From an uncultured Alistipes sp. (lineage in GTDB: Bacteria > Bacteroidota > Bacteroidia > Bacteroidales > Rikenellaceae), in NCBI RefSeq assembly GCF_963931675.1, contig NZ_OZ007039.1, forward strand, positions 2,331,806 to 2,395,805: DNA of 64,000 nucleotides. Reading direction: 5' to 3'. The first letter of the stretch is position 1; the number at the start of each line of letters is the position of its first letter. This document shows, piece by piece, positions 33,905 through 42,900 of this stretch. A program made the position numbers and the translations under genes. The notes beneath the pieces were generated by a model that made no database searches, was not told the origin of the DNA, and was given only the letters and a program-made list of their open reading frames with translations.

Positions 33905-35041
33905 ATGAACATGAAGGAAAAAGTCAGCAAGAAGTTCCAGGAACTCTATGGTGAAGGCGCCATTCTTTTCGCATCGCCCGGTCGGATCAACCTCATCGGC
34001 GAGCATACCGACTATAATGGCGGTTTCGTCTTCCCGGGAGCTGTCGACAAGGGCATCGTCGCCGCGATCCGCCTCAACGGAACCGACAAGGTCCGCGCCT
34101 ATGCCTACGACCTGGGCGAATCGTCGGAGTTCGGACTCCGTGAGGAGGACAAACCCGCCGAAAGCTGGGCCTGCTACATCTTCGGGGTTTGCCGCGAGGT
34201 GCAGAAACGCGGCGGGGTGATCGGCGGTTTCGATACCGTTTTCGCCGGAGACGTGCCCCTGGGTGCGGGCATGTCGTCGTCGGCAGCCCTGGAATCGACC
34301 TTCGCCTTTGCGCTGAACGACCTCTACAACTGCGGGATCGACAAGTTCGAACTGGCCCGCATCGGTCAGTCCACCGAGCACAACTACTGCGGCGTAAACT
34401 GCGGCATCATGGACCAGTTCGCTTCGGTATTCGGCAAGAAGGGGTGTCTGATGCGTCTGGACTGCCGTTCGATGGAGTACGTCTACTTCCCGTTCGATCC
34501 CAAGGGCTACAAGCTCGTCCTGCTCGACTCGCGCGTGAAGCACGAACTCGTCGGCTCGCCCTACAACGACCGCCGCGCCTCCTGCGAGCGGGTTGCCAAG
34601 GCCCTCGGGCAGGAGTTCCTGCGCGGTGCCACGATGGAGCAGCTCGATGCCATCAAGGGGCAGATCTCCGAGGAGGATTACAAGCGCGCCCGCTATGTGA
34701 TCGGTGAGGAACGCCGTGTGCTCGACGTTTGCGATGCCCTCGAAAAGGGCGATTACGAGACCGTCGGCAAGCGCATGTACGAGACCCACTGGGGCATGTC
34801 GAAGGATTACGAAGTGTCGTGCGAGGAGCTGGACTTCCTGGCCGAAGTGGCCGAGGAGTGCGGCGTGACGGGTTCGCGCATCATGGGCGGCGGCTTCGGC
34901 GGCTGCACGATCAACCTCGTGAAGGATGAGCTCTACGACCATTTCATCGTAACGGCCAAGGAGAAGTTCAATGCCAAATACGGCCACGAGCCCCAGGTTT
35001 ACGACGTGGTGATCTCCGACGGTTCGCGCCGGCTGGAGTAG
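33905..35041 (+). CDS. galK: Galactokinase
   Basis: From ATG 33905, a 378-residue GHMP kinase that phosphorylates D-galactose with ATP in the Leloir pathway. Motifs are the galactokinase signature PGRINLIGEHTDYNGGFVFP, the ATP-binding PLGAGMSSSAALES, the catalytic region NYCGVNCGIMDQFAS, and the C-terminal GSRIMGGGFGGCTINL. Length is normal. No other gal gene is adjacent. A hairpin terminator follows at 35062-35091. Confidence 0.97.
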   Translation: MNMKEKVSKKFQELYGEGAILFASPGRINLIGEHTDYNGGFVFPGAVDKGIVAAIRLNGTDKVRAYAYDLGESSEFGLREEDKPAESWACYIFGVCREVQKRGGVIGGFDTVFAGDVPLGAGMSSSAALESTFAFALNDLYNCGIDKFELARIGQSTEHNYCGVNCGIMDQFASVFGKKGCLMRLDCRSMEYVYFPFDPKGYKLVLLDSRVKHELVGSPYNDRRASCERVAKALGQEFLRGATMEQLDAIKGQISEEDYKRARYVIGEERRVLDVCDALEKGDYETVGKRMYETHWGMSKDYEVSCEELDFLAEVAEECGVTGSRIMGGGFGGCTINLVKDELYDHFIVTAKEKFNAKYGHEPQVYDVVISDGSRRLE

Positions 35042-35061
35042 GGCACTCTTGTCAGATGGAA

Positions 35062-35091
35062 AATCCCGGACTGCAACTGCGGTCCGGGATT
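35062..35091 (+). terminator. Intrinsic terminator after galK
   Basis: A 13-bp stem with one wobble (AATCCCGGACTGC with GCGGTCCGGGATT) and a 4-nt loop, followed by CCTGTTTTC. Confidence 0.6.
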
Positions 35092-35195
35092 CCTGTTTTC
35101 TGGGTAAAAGAACTGTGAATTGTTGTTTTCCCGAAATCAGTAAAACCGTCACAATCCTCCGTGGAATTGTTACGCCCTTTCGCGTCATATACTGC

Positions 35196-35203
35196 TACTT
35201 TTG
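35196..35203 (+). promoter_or_regulatory. -7 element (TACTTTTG) for the aldo/keto reductase gene
   Basis: A full TAnnTTTG match 17 nt before the ATG at 35221; no TTG at the proper distance. Confidence 0.4.
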
Positions 35204-35220
35204 CACAAAAGAAGAAGTAT

Positions 35221-36528
35221 ATGCATGCAAATAAAACAATGGACAGACGGGATTTCATCAAAAGCGGGCTTCTTGCCGCAGCCGTAGGAGCGGTGAGCGG
35301 TCCGAAAGCCATCGCGCAGGAAGCCGAAAGGCTGGCGGCAAGGGAACAGTTGTCGGAAGACATTCTCAATTACAATCCGCAGATGCAGTACCGCCCGATG
35401 GGGCGTACGGGAGTGAACGTGTCGGCATTGGGATTCGGGATGCTGCGGCTGCCGATGAAGAACGGGCACGTGGATTTCGACCAGACTACCCCTATGGTAC
35501 ACCGTGCCATCGAGGGCGGCGTGAACTACATCGACACGGGGCGTGTCTATCTCGGCGGGGAGAGTGAGCAGGCGGTAGGCAAGGCCCTTGCCGGAGGCTG
35601 GCGCGATAGGGTATATGTCACCTCCAAGATGCCGTGGTGGGAGATGCGGTCGGCGGACGACTTCGAGAAGTTCTTCGACCAGTCGCGGCGTGCGATTGAT
35701 ACGGATGTGATTGATTTCTACCACATCCACATGATCATGCACCGCGCGTGGAAGGACTATGTGCTGCCCTACAAGCTCATTGAGAAGATGGAGCGGCTGA
35801 AGGCGCAGGGCAAGATCCGCTTCATGGGCTTCTCCTTCCACGACAACCTGCAACTGTTCAAGAAAGTCGTAGAATACACGCCCGCATGGGACTTCTGCCT
35901 GATCCAGCACAATTATTTGGATTACGAATACGAGGCTGGCGTGCTCGGTCCAAAGTATGCCGCCGCCAACGGGATGGGGCTGGCAGTGATGAAGCCCGTC
36001 CGTACGGGATTCCTCGCCAACCTGCCGCAAGTGATGCGCGATGCACTTGCCTCTACGGGCATCCACAAACCCGATGCGGAGTGGGCGTTGGATTATCTGT
36101 GGGACATTCCTGAAGTAAGCGTTGCCGTCAGCGGCATGGGCAGTATGGCGGACGTGGAGGAGAACCTGAAGTATGCCGTCAAAGCCCGCCCCAACATGCT
36201 TACCCCTGCCGAGCGCGAGGCATTGGGGGCGGCCATCTACGCCTACCGCCACGCTCTGGGACATATCGACTGCACGGGCTGCTACCAGTGCATCCCCTGT
36301 CCGCACAATGTCGCCATTGGTTACATCTTCGCCTACGTCTATAACAACTACATCCTGCACCGGAACAAGGAGCGGGCGATGGCGGACTACACCGTCTCGA
36401 TGTCGCCTGTCCAGCGGGGCGACCCGGCATCCTCGTGCGTCGCTTGCGGCGAGTGCCTGGCGAAGTGCCCGCAGCATCTGGACATTCCCGCTCTGCTGGC
36501 GAGGGTGAAGGAGACGATGGGGAAATAA
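35221..36528 (+). CDS. Tat-exported aldo/keto reductase with C-terminal 2x[4Fe-4S] domain
   Basis: A 435-residue protein from ATG 35221; an ATG at 35239 is also possible. A twin-arginine signal (DRRDFIKSGLLAAAVGAV) precedes an aldo/keto reductase barrel: MGRTGVNVSALGFGMLRLP, the catalytic Asp and Tyr in YIDTGRVYLGG, Lys in VTSKMP and His in YHIHMI. Two cysteine clusters at the end, CTGCYQCIPC and CVACGECLAKCP, form a ferredoxin-type domain. Such fusions are common in anaerobes; their substrates are mostly unknown. Export together with iron-sulphur clusters suits folded Tat export. It starts an accessory patch. Confidence 0.9.
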   Translation: MHANKTMDRRDFIKSGLLAAAVGAVSGPKAIAQEAERLAAREQLSEDILNYNPQMQYRPMGRTGVNVSALGFGMLRLPMKNGHVDFDQTTPMVHRAIEGGVNYIDTGRVYLGGESEQAVGKALAGGWRDRVYVTSKMPWWEMRSADDFEKFFDQSRRAIDTDVIDFYHIHMIMHRAWKDYVLPYKLIEKMERLKAQGKIRFMGFSFHDNLQLFKKVVEYTPAWDFCLIQHNYLDYEYEAGVLGPKYAAANGMGLAVMKPVRTGFLANLPQVMRDALASTGIHKPDAEWALDYLWDIPEVSVAVSGMGSMADVEENLKYAVKARPNMLTPAEREALGAAIYAYRHALGHIDCTGCYQCIPCPHNVAIGYIFAYVYNNYILHRNKERAMADYTVSMSPVQRGDPASSCVACGECLAKCPQHLDIPALLARVKETMGK

Positions 36529-36574
36529 TCCTTGCCCCGCTCCCCGATTTCCCTTACCTTCGCAACCATCAGCT

Positions 36575-36784
36575 ATGCGGTGCGTGAAAACCGCTTGGGT
36601 GGCCGGCCGACGGACGTTCATCGGGCTGTTCGACCCTTCGGTGCGTCCATATGTGGAGACCAATGAACTTGGCTTTGTCATCCCTGCCGACCGTTTCGCC
36701 GAAATGAGCCAAACCATGCGACAATGCTGTCTGTTTGGCACTCAGGCATGGAGCAAGGTGCGGCAAAGAATATTAAATCCGTAA
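36575..36784 (+). pseudogene. C-terminal remnant of a DUF169-family gene
   Basis: A 69-codon reading frame whose product from residue 11 onward (GRRTFIGLFDPSVRPYVE, then FVIPADRFAEMSQTM and QAWSKVRQRI) resembles the C-terminal end of DUF169 proteins, which are normally over 200 residues. The first 10 residues look unrelated, and the upstream two thirds are missing. The 3' end overlaps the converging AraC gene by 12 bp. I read it as a truncated leftover. The DUF169 match is from memory of the family and should be searched. Confidence 0.5.
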
Positions 36785-37672
36785 TCTCTGGCAGTATTCT
36801 GAAGGAGTAACGCCCTCCTGCTTCTTGAACATCCGGCTGAAATGCTGGGAATATTCGAAGCCGAGGCGGTCCGATACCTGGGAAACGCTTTCTCCTGCCG
36901 CAAGGCCGTTCTTGGCAAGCTGGATCACGAACTGGCGGATGTGGCTGCTTGCCGTGTCGCCGGTGGTCTTCTTGATGACATCGCCGAAATAGTTGGCGGA
37001 CATGCAGAGCTTGTCGGCGCAATACTGCACGGTGGGCAGGCCGAGGGCCAGTTGAAGCTTGTCCTCGAAATAGTCGCGGAGCAGGCGGTCGAAGCGGACG
37101 AGGATGTCGGAGTTCTCGATCTTTCGGGTGACGAACTGGCGGTTGTAGAAGCGTTGGCAGAAGTTGAGCGTCAATTCGATGTAGCCCACAAGGATGGCGT
37201 TCTGAAGTTCGTCCGGATGCTTTCCCAGTTCCTCACGAATCTGGCGCATCAGGGAGGCAAGGACGTCGTGCTCCTCGTCGGTCATGTGGAGGGCTTCGTT
37301 GATGCGGTAATCGAAGAAGGAGTATTCCTTGATACGTCTCTCTAATGGGAAACCGTGCAGCAGGTCGGGATGGAACAGGAGTGCCCAGCCCGTCAGCATC
37401 ACCCGTTCGCCGTTGTCCTCCTTGCCGCCTACCTGCCCGGGAGCCACGCAGATGACCGTACCTTTCTTGTAATCATACTTGCCGCAGCCGTATGCCAGGT
37501 CTATCTCCGCCTCATCGTGGAAGAAGATGCCGTACACGCCGTAATCGTTCAGGCTATGGCGCACAGGCGACACCTCGGCATAGTCGATGACGCTGACCAA
37601 CGGGTGCTGATCCTTTGCGCCCAGGTAGCGACCGTAGTCATTGACGTTCCTTACTTTCAATATCTTGCTCAT
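36773..37672 (-). CDS. AraC-family transcriptional regulator
   Basis: From ATG 37672, a 299-residue protein. The N-terminal part has the cupin-like pattern GIFFHDEAEIDLAYGCGKYDYKKGTVICVAPGQ in pieces. The C-terminal HTH region has LPTVQYCADKLCMSANYFGDVIKKTTG and then ESVSQVSDRLGFEYSQHFSRMFKKQEG with VTPSEYCQ. It is transcribed away from the small genes at 37832-38187 and towards the reductase. In Bacteroidales such regulators often sit by Tat-exported oxidoreductases, so control of the reductase patch is a fair inference. Confidence 0.9.
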   Translation of the reverse strand: MSKILKVRNVNDYGRYLGAKDQHPLVSVIDYAEVSPVRHSLNDYGVYGIFFHDEAEIDLAYGCGKYDYKKGTVICVAPGQVGGKEDNGERVMLTGWALLFHPDLLHGFPLERRIKEYSFFDYRINEALHMTDEEHDVLASLMRQIREELGKHPDELQNAILVGYIELTLNFCQRFYNRQFVTRKIENSDILVRFDRLLRDYFEDKLQLALGLPTVQYCADKLCMSANYFGDVIKKTTGDTASSHIRQFVIQLAKNGLAAGESVSQVSDRLGFEYSQHFSRMFKKQEGVTPSEYCQRLRI

Positions 37673-37694
37673 CTTGTCTCCTGTTAAACCGATA

Positions 37695-37702
37695 CAAAGA
37701 TA
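37695..37702 (-). promoter_or_regulatory. -7 element (TATCTTTG) for the AraC-type gene
   Basis: A full match on the minus strand 22 nt before the start codon; the -33 half is unclear. Confidence 0.4.
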
Positions 37703-37799
37703 AAGCATTTCACGGACAAAGGTTTACGCAGGCTGCAATTTCAGTGAAAATGGTACGCTTTCCCCACTTATGGTTATAGCGTTCCTCCTTGTTACGGTG

Positions 37800-37807
37800 T
37801 AATTTTG
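37800..37807 (+). promoter_or_regulatory. -7 element (TAATTTTG) for the small gene at 37832
   Basis: A full TAnnTTTG match 24 nt before the start codon, divergent from the AraC gene. No -33 TTG at proper spacing. Confidence 0.4.
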
Positions 37808-37831
37808 CATCAGATAAAGACAGACAATACA

Positions 37832-38047
37832 ATGAAACGGAAAACAGAATTGTCCGAAGAATTGTGCGCGGACGAGGCGGTGTGCTTCATCGCAGACCGC
37901 CACCACGTCACACCGCGACAACTCTTGCGCTATTTCCTTTACGGGGAAATTTCTACTGATGCCGTAGCATCGGTTAAGGTATTCACACCTTTGGAGCCAA
38001 ACGAAATAGAAATACTCAAAGGGCTGACTGAAACACGCAGGGGTTAA
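37832..38047 (+). CDS. Small hypothetical protein
   Basis: From ATG 37832, a 71-residue protein without signal peptide (an earlier in-frame ATG at 37805 overlaps the -7 element). It is acidic at the start (SEELCADEAVCFIADRHH), then has VTPRQLLRYFLYG and ends in LEPNEIEILKGL. The length and helical pattern fit the small uncharacterised proteins that Bacteroidales encode beside AraC and oxidoreductase genes. A function cannot be given. It is followed after 11 bp by the orphan Tat signal gene. Confidence 0.55.
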   Translation: MKRKTELSEELCADEAVCFIADRHHVTPRQLLRYFLYGEISTDAVASVKVFTPLEPNEIEILKGLTETRRG

Positions 38048-38058
38048 ACAAAAAAATT

Positions 38059-38187
38059 ATGGAACGGCGCGAATTTTTGAAGAAGTCTGCACTGGCAGCC
38101 TTGGGCACGGCAGTAGCCGGCACGGGATCGGTGCAGGCTTTCAACCACATGAACGATAACGAATCAAAGACAGGCAAGTTGTATTGA
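38059..38187 (+). pseudogene. Orphan Tat signal peptide (42 codons), probable truncated exported oxidoreductase
   Basis: The 42-residue product starts MERREFLKKSALAALGTAVAG, a textbook twin-arginine signal, continues for about 20 polar residues and stops at TGA. Nothing that looks like a mature domain follows before the haem operon end. The nearby reductase has a similar signal. This is probably the 5' remnant of a deleted Tat substrate. A true 42-residue secreted peptide cannot be excluded. Confidence 0.55.
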
Positions 38188-38300
38188 CGGGCACTCCCTG
38201 TAAGGGACTTACCGGCCGACGGGCAAGCCCGAAGGAGAATTAACCCGATAACCGGAAATGCGATTGTCGGCCGTGGAGAAACAGGCCAATGGCCATAAAA

Positions 38301-38627
38301 TTACTCCGGCACATAGATTATCTCGCCGTTCTCGAGTTCGTAAGCCACGCCGACCTTGCGGCCGCGCTTGCCGTTCTGCGAATCCTGATCCTCCGAGGGC
38401 GTGTAGCGGTTGATCTTTTCGCCCTCTTTTGTAATGATCTCCATGTTCTCCTTGCCCGGGTTCTTCACCACCGTGAAATCCTCCCGGCTGAACACCTCGG
38501 TCATGTTGTAACGGCTCACCAAAGCCACCATCAGCGCCACGGCAAAGACCATCGCCACGTCGAACAGGTTACTCACGACGCTCATCGGGTCGCTCTCCTC
38601 GTCGTGTTTCAGTAAATTGCGTCTCAT
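38301..38627 (-). CDS. hmuV: HmuV-like DUF2149 protein
   Basis: A 108-residue protein with one membrane helix (LFDVAMVFAVALMVALVS) followed by a short periplasmic domain rich in charged residues. It matches DUF2149, the last gene of Hmu loci. With the ExbB-like protein upstream it probably plays the ExbD part in a dedicated energy-transducing complex, because the topology is ExbD-like. Its ATG overlaps the stop of hmuU (ATGA). It is the final gene of the haem operon. Confidence 0.8.
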   Translation of the reverse strand: MRRNLLKHDEESDPMSVVSNLFDVAMVFAVALMVALVSRYNMTEVFSREDFTVVKNPGKENMEIITKEGEKINRYTPSEDQDSQNGKRGRKVGVAYELENGEIIYVPE

Positions 38628-39226
38628 CGCTTCCCGGTTTGGGCATTCAACAACTCCGCTACGAACTCCAGGTTGGACAGATCCTTCAGGTACCAGCGTT
38701 GCTTGACCTGCTGGGTGATGAAGCCGATGGCCGCGGCGAACAGCCCCACGACGGTTGTGGCAAAGGCCACCTGCATGTTGTAGGCCATCGAGGCGATGTC
38801 GCCCGTCGAGAGCCCCACCAACGCCGGGCCCATCGGGATGAGCGTACCCATCAGCCCGAGCATGGGGCCCATCTTCGAGAGCGTCTTTGAGGTGGCGAGG
38901 TCGCGGTCGGCTTCGATCTCGAAATCGGCAAGCAGCCGTTGGCGGAGAGGGGCATTGTCGCGGGCCTCAAGCAGGCGGTTCAGGTAGACCACGAGCAGCG
39001 ACGGATTCTTTTTGGGAAGACGCTCGGCAAGCGTGGTGACCGTCTGCGGAGTGAGCCCATCCAGTTCGCGCCCGATGAGCGAGGCCGTACGGCGGATGGC
39101 AAGATACTGTCCGAAGAAGCTGCCGATCAGCAGCAGCGAGCGCCCGAAGAAAAAGATCAGCAGGACGATGTCCGGAACGAGCAGACCGGTCGAGATCCAA
39201 TAGAGAATGTCGGAAATGTAATTCAT
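38624..39226 (-). CDS. hmuU: MotA/TolQ/ExbB proton channel family protein (HmuU-like)
   Basis: A 200-residue inner-membrane protein with three helices, the first near residues 5-35 and the others in the conserved C-terminal block. The block reads ATSKTLSKMGPMLGLMGTLIPMGPAL and then AFATTVVGLFAAAIGFITQQVKQRW, typical of ExbB/TolQ channels that harvest proton motive force. In this operon it should energise the TonB-dependent receptor HmuR. The start is 4 bp after hmuT. Confidence 0.9.
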   Translation of the reverse strand: MNYISDILYWISTGLLVPDIVLLIFFFGRSLLLIGSFFGQYLAIRRTASLIGRELDGLTPQTVTTLAERLPKKNPSLLVVYLNRLLEARDNAPLRQRLLADFEIEADRDLATSKTLSKMGPMLGLMGTLIPMGPALVGLSTGDIASMAYNMQVAFATTVVGLFAAAIGFITQQVKQRWYLKDLSNLEFVAELLNAQTGKR

Positions 39227-39230
39227 GGTT

Positions 39231-39929
39231 TTATTTCTGTTTTTTATTCATAAGTTTCTGTTTGATGCGGAAAGCCGCCATGCCAAGCAGCAATCCAGCA
39301 GCGACAAAGGCCATCACTCCACCCAGAGACGGCCAGTCGACAGAGGTGATACCGGCAACGGCCGTGCGGCCGTTGACCGTGGCGATAATTCCCAGAATGG
39401 CAATCAGTGCATTGGTGAGGAAAAGCAGTTCGAGGCGGATCTCCTTTTCGGGCAGAAGGTGCTTCAACGCCCAACGCCCCAGAGGAATCGCTACTGCCAC
39501 AGTTGCGGCCAGCGACCAGGCCGTCAGCGGGAAAGAGGTGCCGGGCAGGGCAAAGATGGCGGCGACCAGCAGGCTGAACAGCACCGGGAAGACGAGCAGT
39601 CCCGGAAACCAGCGCAGCAGGCGGTAGATCCAAACGACGGAGGGTTTTACGCGTCCCGCCGTGTGGATGTGTGCCGCAACGACGCAGAAGGTCATCTGCA
39701 AGGCGACTTCCAGTGTAAGGAGGACCGCCATGTCGAGCATCAGCGCGGAGTCGGCGAGCCAGTCCGCGATCTGGTTTTTCGACTGCTCGATGGCCCATGG
39801 CCACGCCAGCCCGACGAACAGGGCACAGACTACGGTCGAAAGAGCCACAAAGAAGGGCTTGCGCCAGGTCTGCTTCAACAGGTAGTTGAAGCAGACCACG
39901 ATCATCATGACCAGTACGACGGTTTCCAT
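39231..39929 (-). CDS. hmuT: Multi-pass membrane protein of the Hmu operon (HmuT-like)
   Basis: A 232-residue protein with about six hydrophobic helices and few charged loops. It has no domain I can name. Its position directly after the CobN-like gene and before the ExbB/DUF2149 pair matches HmuT in Porphyromonas/Bacteroides haem loci. Its start overlaps the hmuS stop by one base (TGATG). It may anchor or assist HmuS or pass haem/iron across the inner membrane, which is inference. Confidence 0.7.
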   Translation of the reverse strand: METVVLVMMIVVCFNYLLKQTWRKPFFVALSTVVCALFVGLAWPWAIEQSKNQIADWLADSALMLDMAVLLTLEVALQMTFCVVAAHIHTAGRVKPSVVWIYRLLRWFPGLLVFPVLFSLLVAAIFALPGTSFPLTAWSLAATVAVAIPLGRWALKHLLPEKEIRLELLFLTNALIAILGIIATVNGRTAVAGITSVDWPSLGGVMAFVAAGLLLGMAAFRIKQKLMNKKQK

Positions 39930-42900
39930 CAGGCCTCCATTTTTTTGCGCCGGCGGCGGACGACAAGGACCAGCACCGCAATAATGCCGATTACCAGCAC
40001 GGCGACAACGGTATTGCTGACCAGCGTAGTCGTGCGGTCAGAGGAGGTTGCAAGCTCCTCGCGTTTGAGCACCGTACCGCCCTTTGTGTCGAGCGAAGCC
40101 TCGCGCACCTCGCGGATCTGCTGTCCGTAGTTGCGGGCAGCTTCGGGCGTACTCTTCGAGGCGATGAAGCCGCGCAGTTTGGCGTTGTCGCAGACGAATC
40201 CCGAGCAGGAGGGGCCGTGTGTGCCGACCAGTTCGGTGTGGAGAGCGGCGAGCGTCGCGAGTTGCTCGTCCGAGGCCCTCCACATCCCCTTGCGGGCCGT
40301 TTCGAGCATCACGGCCGAGATCTCCTCCAGCGCTGCGGGGTTCTGGCGCTCGAAATAGCCGCGGAGATCCATGCCGAACCTGTCCTGCACGTAGACATCG
40401 TAGATTTCATTCCAAAGTTCGTTGTCCACCACATCGGGCTTCATGACGTTCCAGCCGTAGGTGTTCTGCACCACTGCGGCAAAGTCCGCGGCGGCACTCG
40501 CCCCGCCCTGCATCTTCTCGCGGATGTAGTTCGGATTGAAGATCGTCGTGCGGCTCTCGACGCCGATCGCCTCCTTGAGTTCCTGCATCCGCACGCGGTT
40601 GCGATTGCGGTAGTCGCTCAGGTAGGCGTCGGGTTCCCGCCCCGTGACGTTGCGCACGGCGAGGTTCATGCCGCCCATGAATTCGTAGACATGGTCGAGG
40701 CTCAGTGCGCCCCACGTATTGCTCTGGCGGGGTTGCACGACGGCGTCGGTGTTGGTCAGCGCCGCTTCGAGGGCATATTGCTGCACCTGCTCCCAAGCCT
40801 TTTCGCTGCCATAGTAGGCCCCCATGTTCTGCAGGTAAACCGCTGCGATCTCCGAGGAGCTTTCCCAACGGTCGCCGCTCTGGATCATGCCGGTAATGCC
40901 CGTGCCATAGTTGCCGTTGACGCCGCCGAAAACCCGATAGGTCGACACTTCGCGGGCTTCACGCGGTGAGAGGCCCTTGTCGATAAGTGCCTGCTCGGCA
41001 TCGACGACACCCTTCGCTACATAGTTCTCATAGTGGCTGTCCTTTGCTGCTGCGGCCATTTCGACGGCCCGCGAGATAAGGAACAGCCGCGAAGCCGCCA
41101 GGTCGCGCAGCTGCCCGCTGGTCTGCACGACGACGTCGATACGCGGGCGGCCCAGCTCCTCGGAGGGGATGAGCCGCAGGTCGCTCACCCGTCCGAAAAC
41201 ATCGCGGACGGGCTCGACGCCCAGCATGTAGAGCACCTGCGCGAGGGTCGCCCCTTCGGTCTCGATGAACTCGCCGCTCCAGAGCGTGTAGCTCACCTTG
41301 CGGGGCAGCGAATCGTGGTGACGTTCGCGGTACATGCGGATGGTCTCGTCGGCCAGCTCCTTACCGCGCTCCCATGCTTGTTCGCTCGGCGTTGCCTCGG
41401 CGTTCACGGCGTAAAGGTTGCGGCCTGTGGGCAGCGTGTTGGGGTTGGCAACGGGATCGCCGCCCGGCGAAGGAGCCGTATAACCGCCGTTCAGGGCATT
41501 GACCAGCGACGAGAGTTCCGTTTCGGGGCTCTGCTCCAATGCCCGCCGGTAGTTGCCGACGTTGCGGATCGTGCGTTCGAGTTCGGTTACCACCCGGGCA
41601 AATTCGCGCTCTTCTTTCGAATACTCCTTTCCGAGGCCCATCATGGCGGCCATCGCATCGGCCGACATGGCTGCGGGTTTCTCCTCTGCCTGCCCGGTGT
41701 TTGCGGGCCGTTTGCCGATCTTCGGGATCCATGAAGGGTGTTTCGAAGCCCCCTTGCCCGACTTGGGAATGCCGGCCGGATGCTGCATCGGCTCACCCGA
41801 AGAGGCCAGCGCCATCATCCGCGCCATCATGTCCTGCGGAGCGGAGAGCGACTGCTGGATTTCGCGGGCCTTCTCCAATTCCGCGGCCGAGATGCCGGCC
41901 GTCGAGCAGATGAAAGCATCGGTCGGCTGCTGCGCTCCGCTCAAAAGGCGTCCGACCAGTTTGCGGGCCGGTTCGAGGTAGCGGCGCGTGAAGAGCGTGC
42001 GGTGTTTTTCAAGTCCGGCATCCGCCCGGCCGCGGAATTTGTCGAGCGCCAGCAGCGAATAGGCAATCGGTTCGGTGGACATGGCGAAGACGCTGCTGCG
42101 GATGCGTTCCGGCGAATAGGGCCGTCCCATCGTATAGAGTTCCCCGGTGATCTTCTCCGCGGCCAGCTCCTCGGCGAAGGACTCGATGCGGGCGATCTCC
42201 GCCTCGGTATAGGGCTCAGTCAGCAACGAATCAAGCCGCAGTTCGCGGTGGATACCCAGTTCGACGGTCAGCCGCTTGACGCGCAGCGCCGCGGCCCGTG
42301 TATCGGGCTGTCCGTCGGCGTAGAGCAGGTCGTTGTAGGCCTGGATCGCCGCGTTCAGGTCGCGATAGATGCCGCGCACGCCGCTCTCCATGAACGGAGG
42401 GGTCAGATATGACTGTAACGTGGCATAGGCGCGGCGCTTGGCAATGACGCCCTCGCCGACGTTGCCGATCGAGTAGATATAGAGGTGCGGTGTGGACCCG
42501 ACCAGCGCATCGGGCCAGTCGCTGCCGCTCAAGGCCACCTGTTTGCGGGGCGTGAATTCCAGGCTGCCGTGCGTGCCGAAATGGACGATGGCATCGGCCC
42601 GGAAGGCGTAACGGGCCCAAAGATAGGAGGCAATGTAGGCGTGCGGTGGTGCGGCATCGGTGCCGTGGACAATGGCGAAGTCATCGTCGCCCGCCCCGGC
42701 GGCCAGCTGCGGCAGCAGCACGATGTTGCCCAGTTCGATGCGCGGCAGCGCCAGCCGCCCGGTGTCATCGAACAGATAGCTGCCCGGGAATTCGCCGTCG
42801 AGAGCCCGGACCTCCTCCATCAGTGCGGGGCGGACAGCCTCGGAAGTCCAGGCAGCATACTCCTCGGAGGAGATGAGCGCCGGTTGGCCGTTTTTCAGGA

